From Daphnia pulex (lineage: Eukaryota; Arthropoda; Branchiopoda; Diplostraca; Daphniidae): DNA of 64,000 nucleotides. Below the pieces are notes generated by a model, which was given only the letters and a program-made list of their open reading frames with translations, ran no database searches and was not told the origin of the DNA. How positions within the stretch are numbered: the first letter of the stretch is position 1; each line of letters opens with the position of its first letter. This document shows, in pieces, positions 8,956 to 20,792 of this stretch. The position numbers and the translations under genes are program-made. Where the stretch lies: assembly GCF_021134715.1 (NCBI RefSeq), contig NC_060028.1:8965482-9029481 (forward strand), given 5' to 3'.

Positions 8956-11585
8956 AAATGCTAACCCTTAATTTAAGTATGTGTGCTATCCATGCTTGTT
9001 TTTAGTTTAGAATTTACTGAAGTGAGACATTAAGTTCTTGATTCAAATGACATGGTAACTACTATGACAAATCCTGCTTATAAATAAGAAGATCTTAATC
9101 AGCAGAGAGATTCTTCAATTTTTTTTTTTACTAAGCAGAACAGAAATTGAAAAAAAAAATTCTTCATTCTTAAAAAGCTTATTAAATGAATTTGTCGTGA
9201 TGTGATGATCTTAGGCCATGTTCTTTATATTTTTCTCTAGTTAAATCATGTAAATCTCAAATTTATAATTGCCTCAACTGATAAGTATATGAACCATTTA
9301 TTTTACAATTGTAATATAAAGTTAAACTTGAATTTTTTTACTTTGAAGATTTAGGTTTCCATGTTCAGTTTGATGAGTTGTCTTGTTGTGGCTGTTTGGT
9401 GTGCAGTGGTTTTCCAGGAGAGATGCGTTAAAAATGTGCTTGTGCAGACTTGCACGCAATGGTAAATGAATTTTATTAACTTAACGGAGAAGATAATTGT
9501 TTTGTTGTAGTTGTTGTGGCTTTTAGAGTTTTTTTTTCTGGGATAAAGTTAAAGTGCCCTATGTTGGCAAGATGGCAATCACATGCCACTTAGCCTGACG
9601 CCATCTTCTATTGACAGTCATTTATGTTGTTCGTGATCAACGCGGTCAACTTCGACATTCTTCTTCACAAATATCTCACAGGTAATTAATTTCTGTTCAT
9701 TAGGGTTTCTGAATGTACAAATGACTAAGATGCCTTTGTTTAAATGTTAAAGATTTAGAAAAGTAGTGATAGAAAACATTAGTCAATCTGTTGTGCCTGT
9801 GATACATTTCTGTCCTTTGTCACAGTCTTATCTCAGTAGATTTTGTTTGTCTCTCTGTTTGGGGTTGTTAAGTAATAGGAGTTATGTAGACAATTAAATT
9901 GTGTTATGTAGTTGGCCTTTGATAGTAATTAAGTGTTTTTTTTTTTCATGTAGGATTAATGGCTTGGTGAGGCTGAGCTTTTTCTTGGCAGTGGAATATC
10001 CACATGGACATGTGGTGAGCTGTTGGATGATGACCAATTTTGACCATGTGCTGGTGTGGGGAAGTGCTGCATGCTGTCTGTGGTGTTGGTTTGAATTTTT
10101 TTCATTGCCTGAACTACTAAGTACTAAGTGTTTGCGTCATTCATTTTATATTTGTTGGCTGAAGTTAAACTTGCAATTTTGTTTTGCTTTGTAAATTTTT
10201 TCATTGGAATTTGTTTCCCATTTCAAAGTGTCATTCTGTTCATTGATGTTCTTTTGCTCTGCAGGTTTCCATCATCAGTTAAATTTATGAGCTAATTATG
10301 GTGTTGGTCTTTGGTGTGCAGTTCATGTTCAGGTAAAAGATTCCTTTTCTATCTATTGATGAATTTTGAGAAAATGGAAAAGTCTGAGCTTCCTTGCTGT
10401 CATGCAGGTGGTTTTGTTGCAGCCAGCTGGTGAAAGGGAGTTCCAGTCTAGTTGAGCTGGAGCTTATTGAAGCAGTCAACAATGCTGGTGTTATTCTGAA
10501 GTGTAAATATCAATGAATACATCTTGAAATGGTAATTTGATTGTGATATTGGGTTGTAACTGGGGAAGTTTCGTAAAGTCTAATTAAAATATTATAGCGG
10601 GTTAAGAGTTTTTCTGAAAAGATGGTTGCTTGCTCAACTAGCTTTTGCTGAATTGTAATTTCCTTTGATTTTACTAGAACGTTGTATTCCCTTTTCCAAA
10701 ACTTCTGATGTGACTTTTTCTTTGATTTTCAACATTTGTTGCTGCTCTGACTGGATTTATTTTAAATTTAAACTTAACCCAACGTCTTCCATTACATTAT
10801 TTTTTTTTTTACAGCTGGTACAGGTTTAAATTTTAATTAATGACTTTTCTTTTTCCCAACAGGGCTTGTCAATCTGCTGAATGCAGTTTATGCTGTTTTT
10901 GTTATCAAGAAGTGGAGAAGTTAGACTTGAAGCAAAGCTGCAAGAAAAAGAAATGGTAATTTGACTGAGATATTATTTGTGACTTGGGAAGTGTAGTTTT
11001 TTATTGAAAAGATGTCTTTTGTCAAAATATCAATTCCAAATTAATGCTGGAAATTGGTGATGGTTCCTTGCTTTATAGGCAGACTCTTGTCTAATTAAGA
11101 AAAAGTTAAGAGAAATGCATGGTTTTCCTGTCTACCTAATATATAATAATATTCCTGTTTCTTCTCATAGGCTTTGGTGTAAATGTGCAGTCTGACTCCT
11201 GTTCAAGCTGTTGTTATCCTGAATTGTGCTGGAGTCTTGGAAATAGCTGATCCTGAAGCTGTGATGCTGGTGTTATACTGGAGAAGCTGATGCTGGTGTT
11301 ATCAAGTTACTGTGCCATTGCAATTTGGGTGGATAAAGAATTATGTCCATGCAGTATAGAATTGTAGTAACCTTAAGCTATTTTGTTATCCAATATGGCA
11401 TGTTGCATCCTGATAGTTTTAACAGCAGTTGTGCTTCCTGATATTATCCTCAATCATTTATCTTAAATAATGGTGTGTCAAAAAGTCAACTTGCAATATT
11501 TCAATGTGCGTTGGAAATTTATACTTGAAATTTTTTCACAATTATATGTGAAATGTTATAATAAATAAAACACAACCAATTTTAT
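8171..11585 (+). ncRNA. candidate multi-exon, probably non-coding transcript
   Basis: A series of short segments is bounded by pyrimidine-tract/AG on the left and GTAA-type donors on the right: 8171-8318, 9355-9461, 9954-10014, 10265-10332, 10409-10531, 10863-10955 and 11171 to a terminal AATAAA at 11560-11565. Several share the border ATG|GTAAT or AATG|GTAAAT. The modules at 8171, 9355 and 10265 are related to each other (GGTTCC or GGTTTCC start, GTGTGCA(C/G)T core). Short open frames exist, such as MFSLMSCLVVAVWCAVVFQE at 9361 and a 47-codon frame joining 10299 to the next exon, but stops prevent a frame through the whole chain. I recognise no RNA family. Confidence 0.45.
8476..8582 (+). 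repeat. short degenerate array of TTCTAATGGTT-like units
   Basis: At least four copies of (A/T)CTTCTAATGG or TTTCTAATGG spaced 25-45 bases apart, mixed with TTAATGGTAA. The array also appears in reverse complement near 29400-29530 in the right A arm. Confidence 0.6.
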
Positions 11586-13029
11586 GAAACCAAATAATTT
11601 ATTAACATAATGAAATGAAAAAAAAATTCTAATATTTAAAAATAATAAAATTTTTTAATTCAATTTGCTAAATTAAGTTAATTAAATAAAATCAAGTTCA
11701 TTAAATAACATTTAATTTAAATAAATTAAGTTAATATAATTAAACTTAATTAAATTAATCAAGTTAATTGAATCAATTTTTACATTTTTTAGCCAAAATG
11801 ATTGAAATTTAATAAACAAAGCGTCCGGTACAAGACAAATGTTGTTTTGTGCAAATTTTAAAGCAATTTATACCCAAATAAAACAAACTCCTTGTCTCAT
11901 TTGGGTGATAAACTGCTTTTGAAACTCGCACATACAGTCAATAAAGACGGAGAGAACAGTTATTACGAGAGCGTTCCCTAGTAGACTTCCGGCTTAGACA
12001 TCTGACAACCATCAGTCTTGAATTTCAGCTTTTTCTTATCAGTTTTTACCAATGGATGAAGTCCATGATAAGTAGCGAAGGAGTTACCCTGTTGGCAGAA
12101 TGAACATTTATTAGGATGACAATAATTTTAAATTAGATTTGAGCGACAGAAAGCAATACCTCAAATCAAGAGGGCCTGTTTAAGGAAGTAAAAAGGGATA
12201 TTCAAGGATAGCAGCCAACGGGTTACCAATCAAAGGAGCTTGTTGACTGTAATATTGTCCTTTTTCTTCAAAGGACATTGACTTCTCATAAAGTCTGTCA
12301 TGCAAAATTAGAAACCTAAGAAATAAAAAATTAAATTAAAATTTGTGTCATCAATGTGCTATTAGATAGACGTCAGTGCAGAACAATACTTTAAATACAT
12401 ATTAGACGGCAACAAAGAAAGTTTGGTGACATGACAAGTAAACTTACACACTAAAATACCAATCAGTTATCCAAGGTTCTCTAGAAGATGGCCATGCTGG
12501 GGTTGGTGATCTAGCAAGTCTAAAAGAATCAGTCGATAATTATGATGAATCCTAATAAAAAATGAGAGCAATATATAGTTCAGCAATATACTTGATTAAG
12601 CTAGTGTTGGCTGTGTTACCTCTGTCATTTGGATGACACATTCAGTGGGATCCCAGGATTTACAACACAATAGTTGACAGTAGCCTGCATGCCCCTTTCA
12701 CATTTTCTCCTGGAAATGAATGAGAAATATTAAGGTTATTAAACACATTACGGAAAAGAACACACGCCCAACAAATTGCACACAAAATATATCCAATTTA
12801 CCAACGAATTCAGCGGTAATTTTTGAAGAAAATAGCTGTAGCTGAACTGTTGACAACGAGCCGCCATAAGCACATATCAACACAATATTTCACGCCATCT
12901 ATTTGACACGTCCAAAACCCACTATCTAAAGGACCGGCCTTAGATAGTCAAACAAGTCACAAAAGTAATCAAAAAGACCATTTCTGTTTACTTAACTTGG
13001 CAAGAAGTCTTAAGAATTGTACAGAGAAT

Positions 13030-13414
13030 AAAGCTCACTTGCTAGTTTAATGCAAATTTTCCGGAAGTAGACCGGAAGTAGACGATAGCGCCTCAACCAT
13101 AGGGCTGCCGACAAAATAAACCAGATATTCGTGATCTCCATGAAATTTGGGGTCGATTAGATGTGATTTAAACGAAATCCAAAATTTGGCCAAAATCGAG
13201 AATTTTCCTGAACTATAGTTCAGGAAAATTCTCAAAGCCGGAAGTACGAAAACGTACAAAAAAAAACATGAACTTTACCACAAATTTGACGAGGATCACG
13301 AATATGTGGTTATTTTGTGCGTCGAATAAATATTTAATGAACTACTGACTGAAAAGTAGAAAACCGGAAGTAGAAAAAAAAAACACATTATTAAAAATCT
13401 AACAAGTGAGCTTT
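13030..13414. mobile_element. 0.385-kb TIR element (MITE-like), copy 1
   Basis: The ends are AAAGCTCACTTG and CAAGTGAGCTTT, with further imperfect pairing (CTAG/CTAA). Inside are repeats of ACCGGAAGTAG and, at 13198-13233, a perfect 36-base palindrome centred on CTATAG. No transposase. No sure target-site duplication is seen. Its presence at the same place in all three B copies shows that it inserted before the palindrome was duplicated. Confidence 0.7.
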
Positions 13415-14630
13415 GTTGCTGAAACAGAAACTGACAGTTATCACCCAAAATTTTTTTGAAGTAGCATTGAGAAAATTCTTCAGAGATGTGAAAAGTAAGC
13501 GTATTTAAACTGAGTGGAAAATTATCAACAGCTATGGCTGTCTAGCGTCAGAAAGAAGAAACGTTCAACAGTAACATGAAAACAATGTCCGATCTAGCTC
13601 GTTGACATTCAATTGAAAGAACTGGCAAACAAAGGTAACAAATAACTTTGGTACTCACTTAATATTCTCCATGCAAAATTTCATCAAAATCAAATCCACG
13701 CAGCTTCACACATCACAAAAGACGAAATCCCCAAGGTGATATTGAACGCCACTTCAACTTCTACACTGAGGAGAAGGCACTCAAGATAGATATCCTTTCA
13801 TGTTGTCTGCAAGTGATTCCAGACGTTTCAGGGCAACAGTGCTGAACAGTGGATTGCTGAAAGGGAAAAAACCCAGTTGGTAAGGTAATCCTGCCAGTTA
13901 TGCAGAATGTGTTTCTATTCATTGTGGACACTATGCTAGGCTACGTAAACTACAAGGCAACAGCAAACATTAAGTCAATCACAAATGATGGTGAAGATGA
14001 AAAATCTATTCCACACTAACCTGTCTCACAACAGCAGCATGTTCCTGGCTCATTTGATCCTCACTCTAGGGACTGGGCATCTAATTAAATTAATATTCAT
14101 CTGTATCACCGTTTAGCTTTATTCTACACGTACTTTATTCTACACGTACTTTACCTTACCTGAGATAAACCTTTCTTTTTTCCTGTAGGGTTCAATGGCC
14201 ATTGATAATTGGAGAGCATTATTGGAATGCAACAGCTTATCTGGCTTCGTCTGGTCCTAAGTTACACCAAACAAAACACATCATAAGTTACTTTAAAAAA
14301 TCTAAACAAATTTAGATTAGGATATTTGGGTAAGTTATTGGACCGTTTTTAATTAATAGATAACCCAACATATAGCTAATGGTTCTTGTTGATTTCAGAC
14401 TTAATATTTCAACTTAAATTTCAGCTGAAGTTTTTGTGTGACCTAGGTGCTTGTGACAATAGAAATCAAGGTATCCAATCCAATAATGCAAGCTATGTCT
14501 TCCAAAGCAAAATAGTTTCTACTGTCATTTAATTTTTATCATAATACTTCAGGTTAACTTCCCCTGTCAAATCGTGGTAAATCTTCAAGATATTGATGCC
14601 TTCCCCAGATCCAATTCTTTGCTGCTATCT

Positions 14631-15973
14631 CTTCAAACAACAAGGAACTGAACACTCACCCACTGGGATAATCAGGAGGATGAGGAGGGCCCTGGTCGAA
14701 CGAGGACTTGGAAGGTGCATGATTTGATGAAAACTTCTAGAGAATCATTAGTCTAACTTGGAAATCTTCTTTGTCTAATTGTTCCCTAGCTAAAATGGCT
14801 TTGCACCCATCTCTCTTCTTCCTTGTCCAGGTAACTCCCTGGCACAATCAATCAATGCAGTTTCTTCCCTTTCTTGATTGACCTTATGTGCAAGTTTAAA
14901 CAAATTGACTACCATTTACTCATTTAGGCATGCAATGAGGAAAAAAGCTACTTGTGAGATTGCAACTGTTGCTCTGTATTTATGAAACATGGTTTTTTAC
15001 TGAAGATAATTCTATAGGTTTTTTACTATACTGATTTATAATTAACGTTATGATATGAGTAATAGGGTAATTCAAATAAATAATGACAGCTTTTATTTTC
15101 AGAACCCACACTTCAACTAAACAGGGAAGGGGGAACCAAGAAGACAAGAACTTAGAAGAAGATAAATTAAGGGGCTAGCTTATTTCCACTACGCTCCAAC
15201 AACTGGCAAATCTGGCCGCCAAATGTTCTCTTCAGTTCCCTAGCCAGCAAGCCATTACCATTAATAAAAACAATTCAAAGACCAAATCCATCAGGACTTC
15301 GGCTTACTAGGCCAATTTTATGAATGGATCAATTAAACAGATTTTTCATTCAATCTGATTTTTACTCCAGATGTTAAGCCCCAGATTCCAAAGTCTCTAT
15401 AGTGGGTCCTTTATAAGACGAGAAAGTGACTTGCAACAGCTATTTCATTCCTCTCGTGAACTCGCAACACTTCGTTAGCGACTCGCAAGAAAAACCTAAA
15501 TTTAAGAATTATTAAACACTGAGTTTAAAGCTAGTAGGTTATCAGTAGATAATAAACAAAAATAAGTTAATTTGTGGGTATCTGGGCACAATCCCGTGGT
15601 GAGTGCTGAGTGACTACAGGTGTGTCGCAGCGGAAGTGGGTGTGAAGCCATTTAAGCTAGGAAACAATTAGACGTCGCAGAGGAAGTACATGTATAGTGC
15701 ATCAGAGCCCTACTCATCCTCCTGATTATCCCAGTGGGTGAGTGTCCAGCAGTGCTGTCAGTTTCCAAACAACTATAATGGTCGTGAGAATCTCGCCCTG
15801 AAAAGCGAGAATATTTAGATCAATTTAGATATGAATTTCAAACAATATATAGCAACAGTGTCAAGCAATACCTCAAATCTATCAATGTTACATTGTCCTA
15901 AATTAGAACTAAGTGGTGGTCATCACAACCTCTTGAGTGGCAGCATTATTTTGCTGTTATCTGGAAAGAGAAG
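14631..15973 (+). repeat. palindrome spacer in copy 1
   Basis: The ~1.34-kb segment between the arms of copy 1. It equals the reverse complement of 21993-23377: the CTTGGAAGGTGCATGATTTG end is on the left here and on the right in copy 2. The ~250-base extension with GTGGTCATCACAACC is on the right here and on the left in copy 2. The two ends of the spacer are themselves distant inverted relatives around GTCTAATT(G/A)TT(T/C)CCTAGCT, so an older palindrome lies inside it. Confidence 0.85.
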
Positions 15974-16765
15974 AGATAGCAGCAAAGAATTGGATCTGGG
16001 GAAGGCATCAATATCTTGAAGATTTACCACGATTTGACAGGGGAAGTTAACCTGAAGTATTATGATAAAAATTAAATGACAGTAGAAACTATTTTGCTTT
16101 GGAAGACATAGCTTGCATTATTGGATTGGATACCTTGATTTCTATTGTCACAAGCACCTAGGTCACACAAAAACTTCAGCTGAAATTTAAGTTGAAATAT
16201 TAAGTCTGAAATCAACAAGAACCATTAGCTATATGTTGGGTTATCTATTAATTAAAAACGGTCCAATAACTTACCCAAATATCCTAATCTAAATTTGTTT
16301 AGATTTTTTAAAGTAACTTATGATGTGTTTTGTTTGGTGTAACTTAGGACCAGACGAAGCCAGATAAGCTGTTGCATTCCAATAATGCTCTCCAATTATC
16401 AATGGCCATTGAACCCTACAGGAAAAAAGAAAGGTTTATCTCAGGTAAGGTAAAGTACGTGTAGAATAAAGTACGTGTAGAATAAAGCTAAACGGTGATA
16501 CAGATGAATATTAATTTAATTAGATGCCCAGTCCCTAGAGTGAGGATCAAATGAGCCAGGAACATGCTGCTGTTGTGAGACAGGTTAGTGTGGAATAGAT
16601 TTTTCATCTTCACCATCATTTGTGATTGACTTAATGTTTGCTGTTGCCTTGTAGTTTACGTAGCCTAGCATAGTGTCCACAATGAATAGAAACACATTCT
16701 GCATAACTGGCAGGATTACCTTACCAACTGGGTTTTTTCCCTTTCAGCAATCCACTGTTCAGCAC

Positions 16766-18930
16766 CCAGGAGAGATGCGTTAAAAATGTGCTTGTGCAGA
16801 CTTGCACGCAATGGTAAATGAATTTTATTAACTTAACGGAGAAGATAATTGTTTTGTTGTAGTTGTGGCTTTAGAGTTTTTTTTTTTTTTCGGGATAAAG
16901 CGGCTTATGTTGGCAAGATGGCAATCACATGCCACTTAGCCTGACGCCATCTTCTATTGACACTCATTTATATTGTTCGTGATCAACGCGGTCAACTTCG
17001 ACATTATTCTTCTTCACAAATATCTCACAGGTAATTAATTTCTGTTCATTAGGGTTTCTGAATGTACAAATGACTAAGATGCCTTTGTTTAAATGTTAAA
17101 GATTTAGAAAAGTATTGATAGAAAGCATTTGTCAATCTGTTGTGCCTGTGATACATTTCTGTCCTTTGTCACAGTCTTATCTCAGTAGATTTTGTTTGTC
17201 TCTCTGCTTGGGGTTGTTAAGTAATACGAGTTATGTAGATAATTAAATTTTGTTATGTAGTTGGCCTTTGATAGTAATTAAGTGTTTTTTTTTTTCATGT
17301 AGGATTAATGGCTTGGTGAGGCTGAGCTTTTTCTTGGCAGTGGAATGTCTACATGGACATGTGGTGAGCTGTTGGATGATGACCAATTTTGACCATGTGC
17401 TGGTGTGGGGAAGTGCTGCATGCTGTCTGTGGTGTTAGTTTGAATTTTTTCATTGCCTGAACTACTAAGTGTTTGCGTCATTCATTTTATATTTGTTGGC
17501 TGAAGTTAAACTTGCAATTTTGTTTTGCTTTGTAAATTTTTTCATTGGAATTTTTTTCCCATTTCAAAGTGTCATTCTGTTCATTGATGTTCTTTTGCTC
17601 TGCAGGTTTCCATCGTCAGTTAAATTTAGGAGCTAATTATGGTGTTGGTCTTTGGTGTGCAGTTCATGTTCAGGTAAAAGATTCCTTTTCTATCTATTGA
17701 TGAATTTTGAGAAAATGGAAAAGTCTGAGCTTCCTTGCTGTCATGCAGGTGGTTTTGTTGCAGCCAGCTGGTGAAAGCGAGTTCCAGTCGAGTTGAGCTG
17801 GAGCTTATTGAAGCAGTCAACAATGCTGGTGTTATTCTGAAGTGTAATATCAATGAAGACATCTTGAAATGGTATTTTGATTGTGATATTGGGTTGTAAC
17901 TGGGGAAGTTTCATAAGTCTAATTAAAATATTATAGTGGGTTAAGAGTTTTTCTGAAAAGATGGTTGCTTGCTCAACTAGCTTTTGCTGAATTGTAACTT
18001 CCTTTGATTTTACTAGAACATTGTATTCCCTTTTCCAAAACTTCTGATGTGACCTTTTCTTTGATTTTCAACATTTGTTGCTGCTCTGACTGGATTTATT
18101 TTAAATTTAAACTTAACCCAACTTTTCTCCTGTCTTCCATTACATTATTTTTTTTTTACAGCTGGTACAGGTTTAAATTTTAATTAATGACTTTTCTTTT
18201 TTCCAACAGGACTTGTCAATCTGCTGAATGCAGTTTATGCTGTTTTTGTTATCAAGAAGTGGAGAAGTAAGACTTGAAGCAAAGCTGCAAGAAAAAGAAA
18301 TGGTAATTTGACTGAGATATTATTTGTCACTTGGGAAGTGTAGTTTTTTATTGAAAAGACGTCTTCTGTCAAAATATCAATTCCAAATTGATGCAGGAAA
18401 TTGGTGATGGTTCCTTGCTTTATAGGCAGACTCTTGTCTATTTTATTAAGAAAAAGTTAAAAGAGAAATGCATGGTTTGCTGTCTACCTAGTAAATAATA
18501 ATATTTCTGTTTCTTCTCATAGGATTTGGTGTAAATGTGCAGTCGTTTTGCAGTCTGACTCCTGTTCAAGCTGTTGTTATCCTGAATTGTGCTGGAGTCT
18601 TGGAAATAGCTGATCCTGAAGTTGTGATGCTGGTGTTATACTGGAGAAGCTGATGGTGGTGTTATCAAGTTACTGTGCCATTGCAATTTGGGTGGATAAA
18701 GAATTATGTCCATGCAGTATATGATTGTAGTAACCTTAAGCTATTTTGTTATCCAATATGGCATGTTACATCTTGAAAGTTTAAACAGCAGTTGTGCTTC
18801 CTGATATTATCCTAAATCATATATTTTAAATAATGGTGTGTCAAAGTCAACTTGCAATATTTCGATGTGCGTTGGAAATTTATACTTGATATTTTTTCAC
18901 AATTATATGTGAAATGTTATAATAAATAAA
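16766..18930 (+). ncRNA. second copy of the exon-like series
   Basis: Repeats the module chain of 9414-11585 with the same splice-site strings and ends with AATAAA at 18921-18926. It starts inside the module that begins at 9355 in copy 1, so the first module's acceptor is missing here. Some small changes lengthen open frames, for example the frame ending at TAA near 17850 in copy 1 coordinates is open to the donor in this copy, but no full-length frame results. Confidence 0.35.
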
Positions 18931-20409
18931 ACACAACCAATTTTATGAAACAAAATAATTTATTAACAAAATGAAATGAGAAAATTATTTTAAAATAATA
19001 CAAATAAAAATTTGCAATTTAATTTGTTGAATTAAGTTAATTAAATAAAATCAAATTCATTAAATAACATTTAATTTAAATAAATTAAGTTAATATAATT
19101 AAACTTAATTAAATTAATCAAGTTAATTGAATCAATTAATAAATTTTTTAGCCAAAATGATTGAAATTTAATAAACAAAGCGTCCGGTACAAGACAAATG
19201 TTGTTTTGTGCAAATTTTAAAGCAATTTATACCCAAATAAAACAAACTCCTTTTGTCTCATTTGGGTGATAAACTGCTTTTGAAACTCGCACATACAGTC
19301 AATAAAGACAGGGAGAGGAACAGTTATTACGAGAGCGATTGGCCGATTAACCCTAGTAGACTTCCGGCTTAGACATCTGACAACCATCAGTCTTGAATTT
19401 CAGCTTTTTCTTATAAGTTTTCACCAATGGATGAAGTCCATGATAAGTAGTGAAGGAGTTACCCTGTTGGCAGAATGAACATTTATTAGGATGACAATAA
19501 TTTTAAACTAGATTTGAGTGACAGAAAGCAATACCTCAAATCAAGAGGGCCTGTTTAAGGAAGTAAAAAGGGATATTCAAGGGTAGCAGCCAACGGGTTA
19601 CCAAACAAAGGAGCTTGTTGACTGTAATATTGTCCTTTTTCTTCAAAGACTTCTCATAAAGTCTGTCATGCAAAATTAGAAACCTAAGAAATAAAACATT
19701 AAATTAAAATTTGTGTCATCAATGTGCTATTAGATAGACGTCAGTGCAGAACAATACTTTAAATACATATTAGACTGCAACAAAGAAAGTTTGGTGACAT
19801 GACAAGTAAACTTACACACTAAAATAAAAAAATACCAATCAGTTATCCAAGGTTCTCTAGAAGATGGCCATGCTGGGGTTGGTGATCTAGCAAGTCTAAA
19901 AGAATCAGTCGATAATTATGATGAATCCTAATAAAAAATGAGAGCAATATATAGTTCAGCAATATACTTGATTAAGCTAGTGTTGGCTGTGTTACCTCTG
20001 TCATTTGGATGACACATTCAGTGGGATCCCAGGATTTACAACACAATAGTTGACAGTAGGCTGCATGCCCCTTTCACATTTTCTCCTGGAAATGAATGAG
20101 AAATATTAAGGTTATTAAACACATATACGGAAAAGAACACATGCCCAACAAATTGCACACAAAATATATCCAATTTACCAAAGAATTCATTGGTAATTTG
20201 TGAAGAAAATAGCTGTAGCTGAACTGTTGACAACGAGCCGCCATAAGCACATATCAACACAATATTCTTTCACGCCATCTATTTGACACATCCAAAACCC
20301 ACTATCTAAAGGACCGGCCTTAGATAGTCAAACAAGTCACAAAAGTAATCAAAAAGACCATTTCTGTTTACTTAACTTGGCAAGAAGTCTTAAGAATTGT
20401 ACAGAGAAT

Positions 20410-20792
20410 AAAGCTCACTTGCTAGTTTAATGCAAATTTTCCGGAAGTAGACCGGAAGTAGACGATAGCGCCTCAACCATAGGGCTGCCGACAAAATAAA
20501 CCAGATATTCGTGATCTCCATGAAATTTGGGGTCGATTAGATGTGATTTAAACGAAATCCAAAATTTGGCCAAAATCGAGAATTTTCCTGAACTATAGTT
20601 CAGGAAAATTCTCAAAGCCGGAAGTACGAAAACGTACAAAAAAAAACATGAACTTTACCACAAATTTGACGAGGATCACGAATATGTGGTTATTTTGTGC
20701 GTCGAATGAATATTTAATGAACTACTGACTGAAAAGTAGAAAACCGGAAGTAGAAAAAAAACACATTATTAAAAATCTAACAAGTGAGCTTT
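20410..20792. mobile_element. TIR element, copy 2
   Basis: Same element as at 13030, nearly identical, 2 bases shorter in an A run. The 70-codon frame across it is identical in all three copies and is a by-product of the repeat, not evidence of a gene. Confidence 0.7.

Larger units (their letters stand above)
7087..9413 (+). repeat. outer arm A, left copy
   Basis: This 2.33-kb segment is repeated in reverse complement at 28604-30896. The copies differ by scattered substitutions and small indels, for example a CAAGGG present only in the left copy near 8030, and differences around 7670 and 8840. It contains two older tandem units about 824 bases apart (key string CTGTCCGAGAAGG at 7483 and 8307), a short TTCTAATGG array and the first two exon-like modules. 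Confidence 0.88.
9414..16765 (+). repeat. tandem unit, copy 1 (B, spacer, shortened reverse B)
   Basis: The 7.35-kb unit begins CCAGGAGAGATGCG at 9414, and the same sequence starts copy 2 at 16766. The last ~790 bases (15974-16765) are the reverse complement of 14630 back to ~13845, ending CACTGTTCAGCAC. At the junction this end abuts the unit start with no obvious shared bases, as in an end-joining event. Copy 1 differs from copy 2 by a few percent: for example, the stretch after GGGATAAAG at about 9546 and the AT-rich part near 11640 have indels. Confidence 0.85.

Noticed and set aside
9569..9608. Inverted AAGATGGC / GCCATCTT pair as a YY1/Pho response element or RNA hairpin
   Set aside because: Only 8 bases pair, with a loop of over 20 bases; it is too little to claim as a structure, although it recurs in each B copy.
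9901..10194. A 97-codon frame with the stretch NGLVRLSFFLAVE, also at 17250 and, reversed, at 28120
   Set aside because: The frame changes length between copies (97 versus 62 codons) and crosses a likely splice acceptor at 9952-9953, so it is not a stable coding unit.
20427..20639. A 70-codon frame starting MYVFVLPALR, identical in three places
   Set aside because: It lies wholly inside the TIR element and spans its 36-base palindrome. Identity among copies reflects the recent duplication, not selection on a protein.
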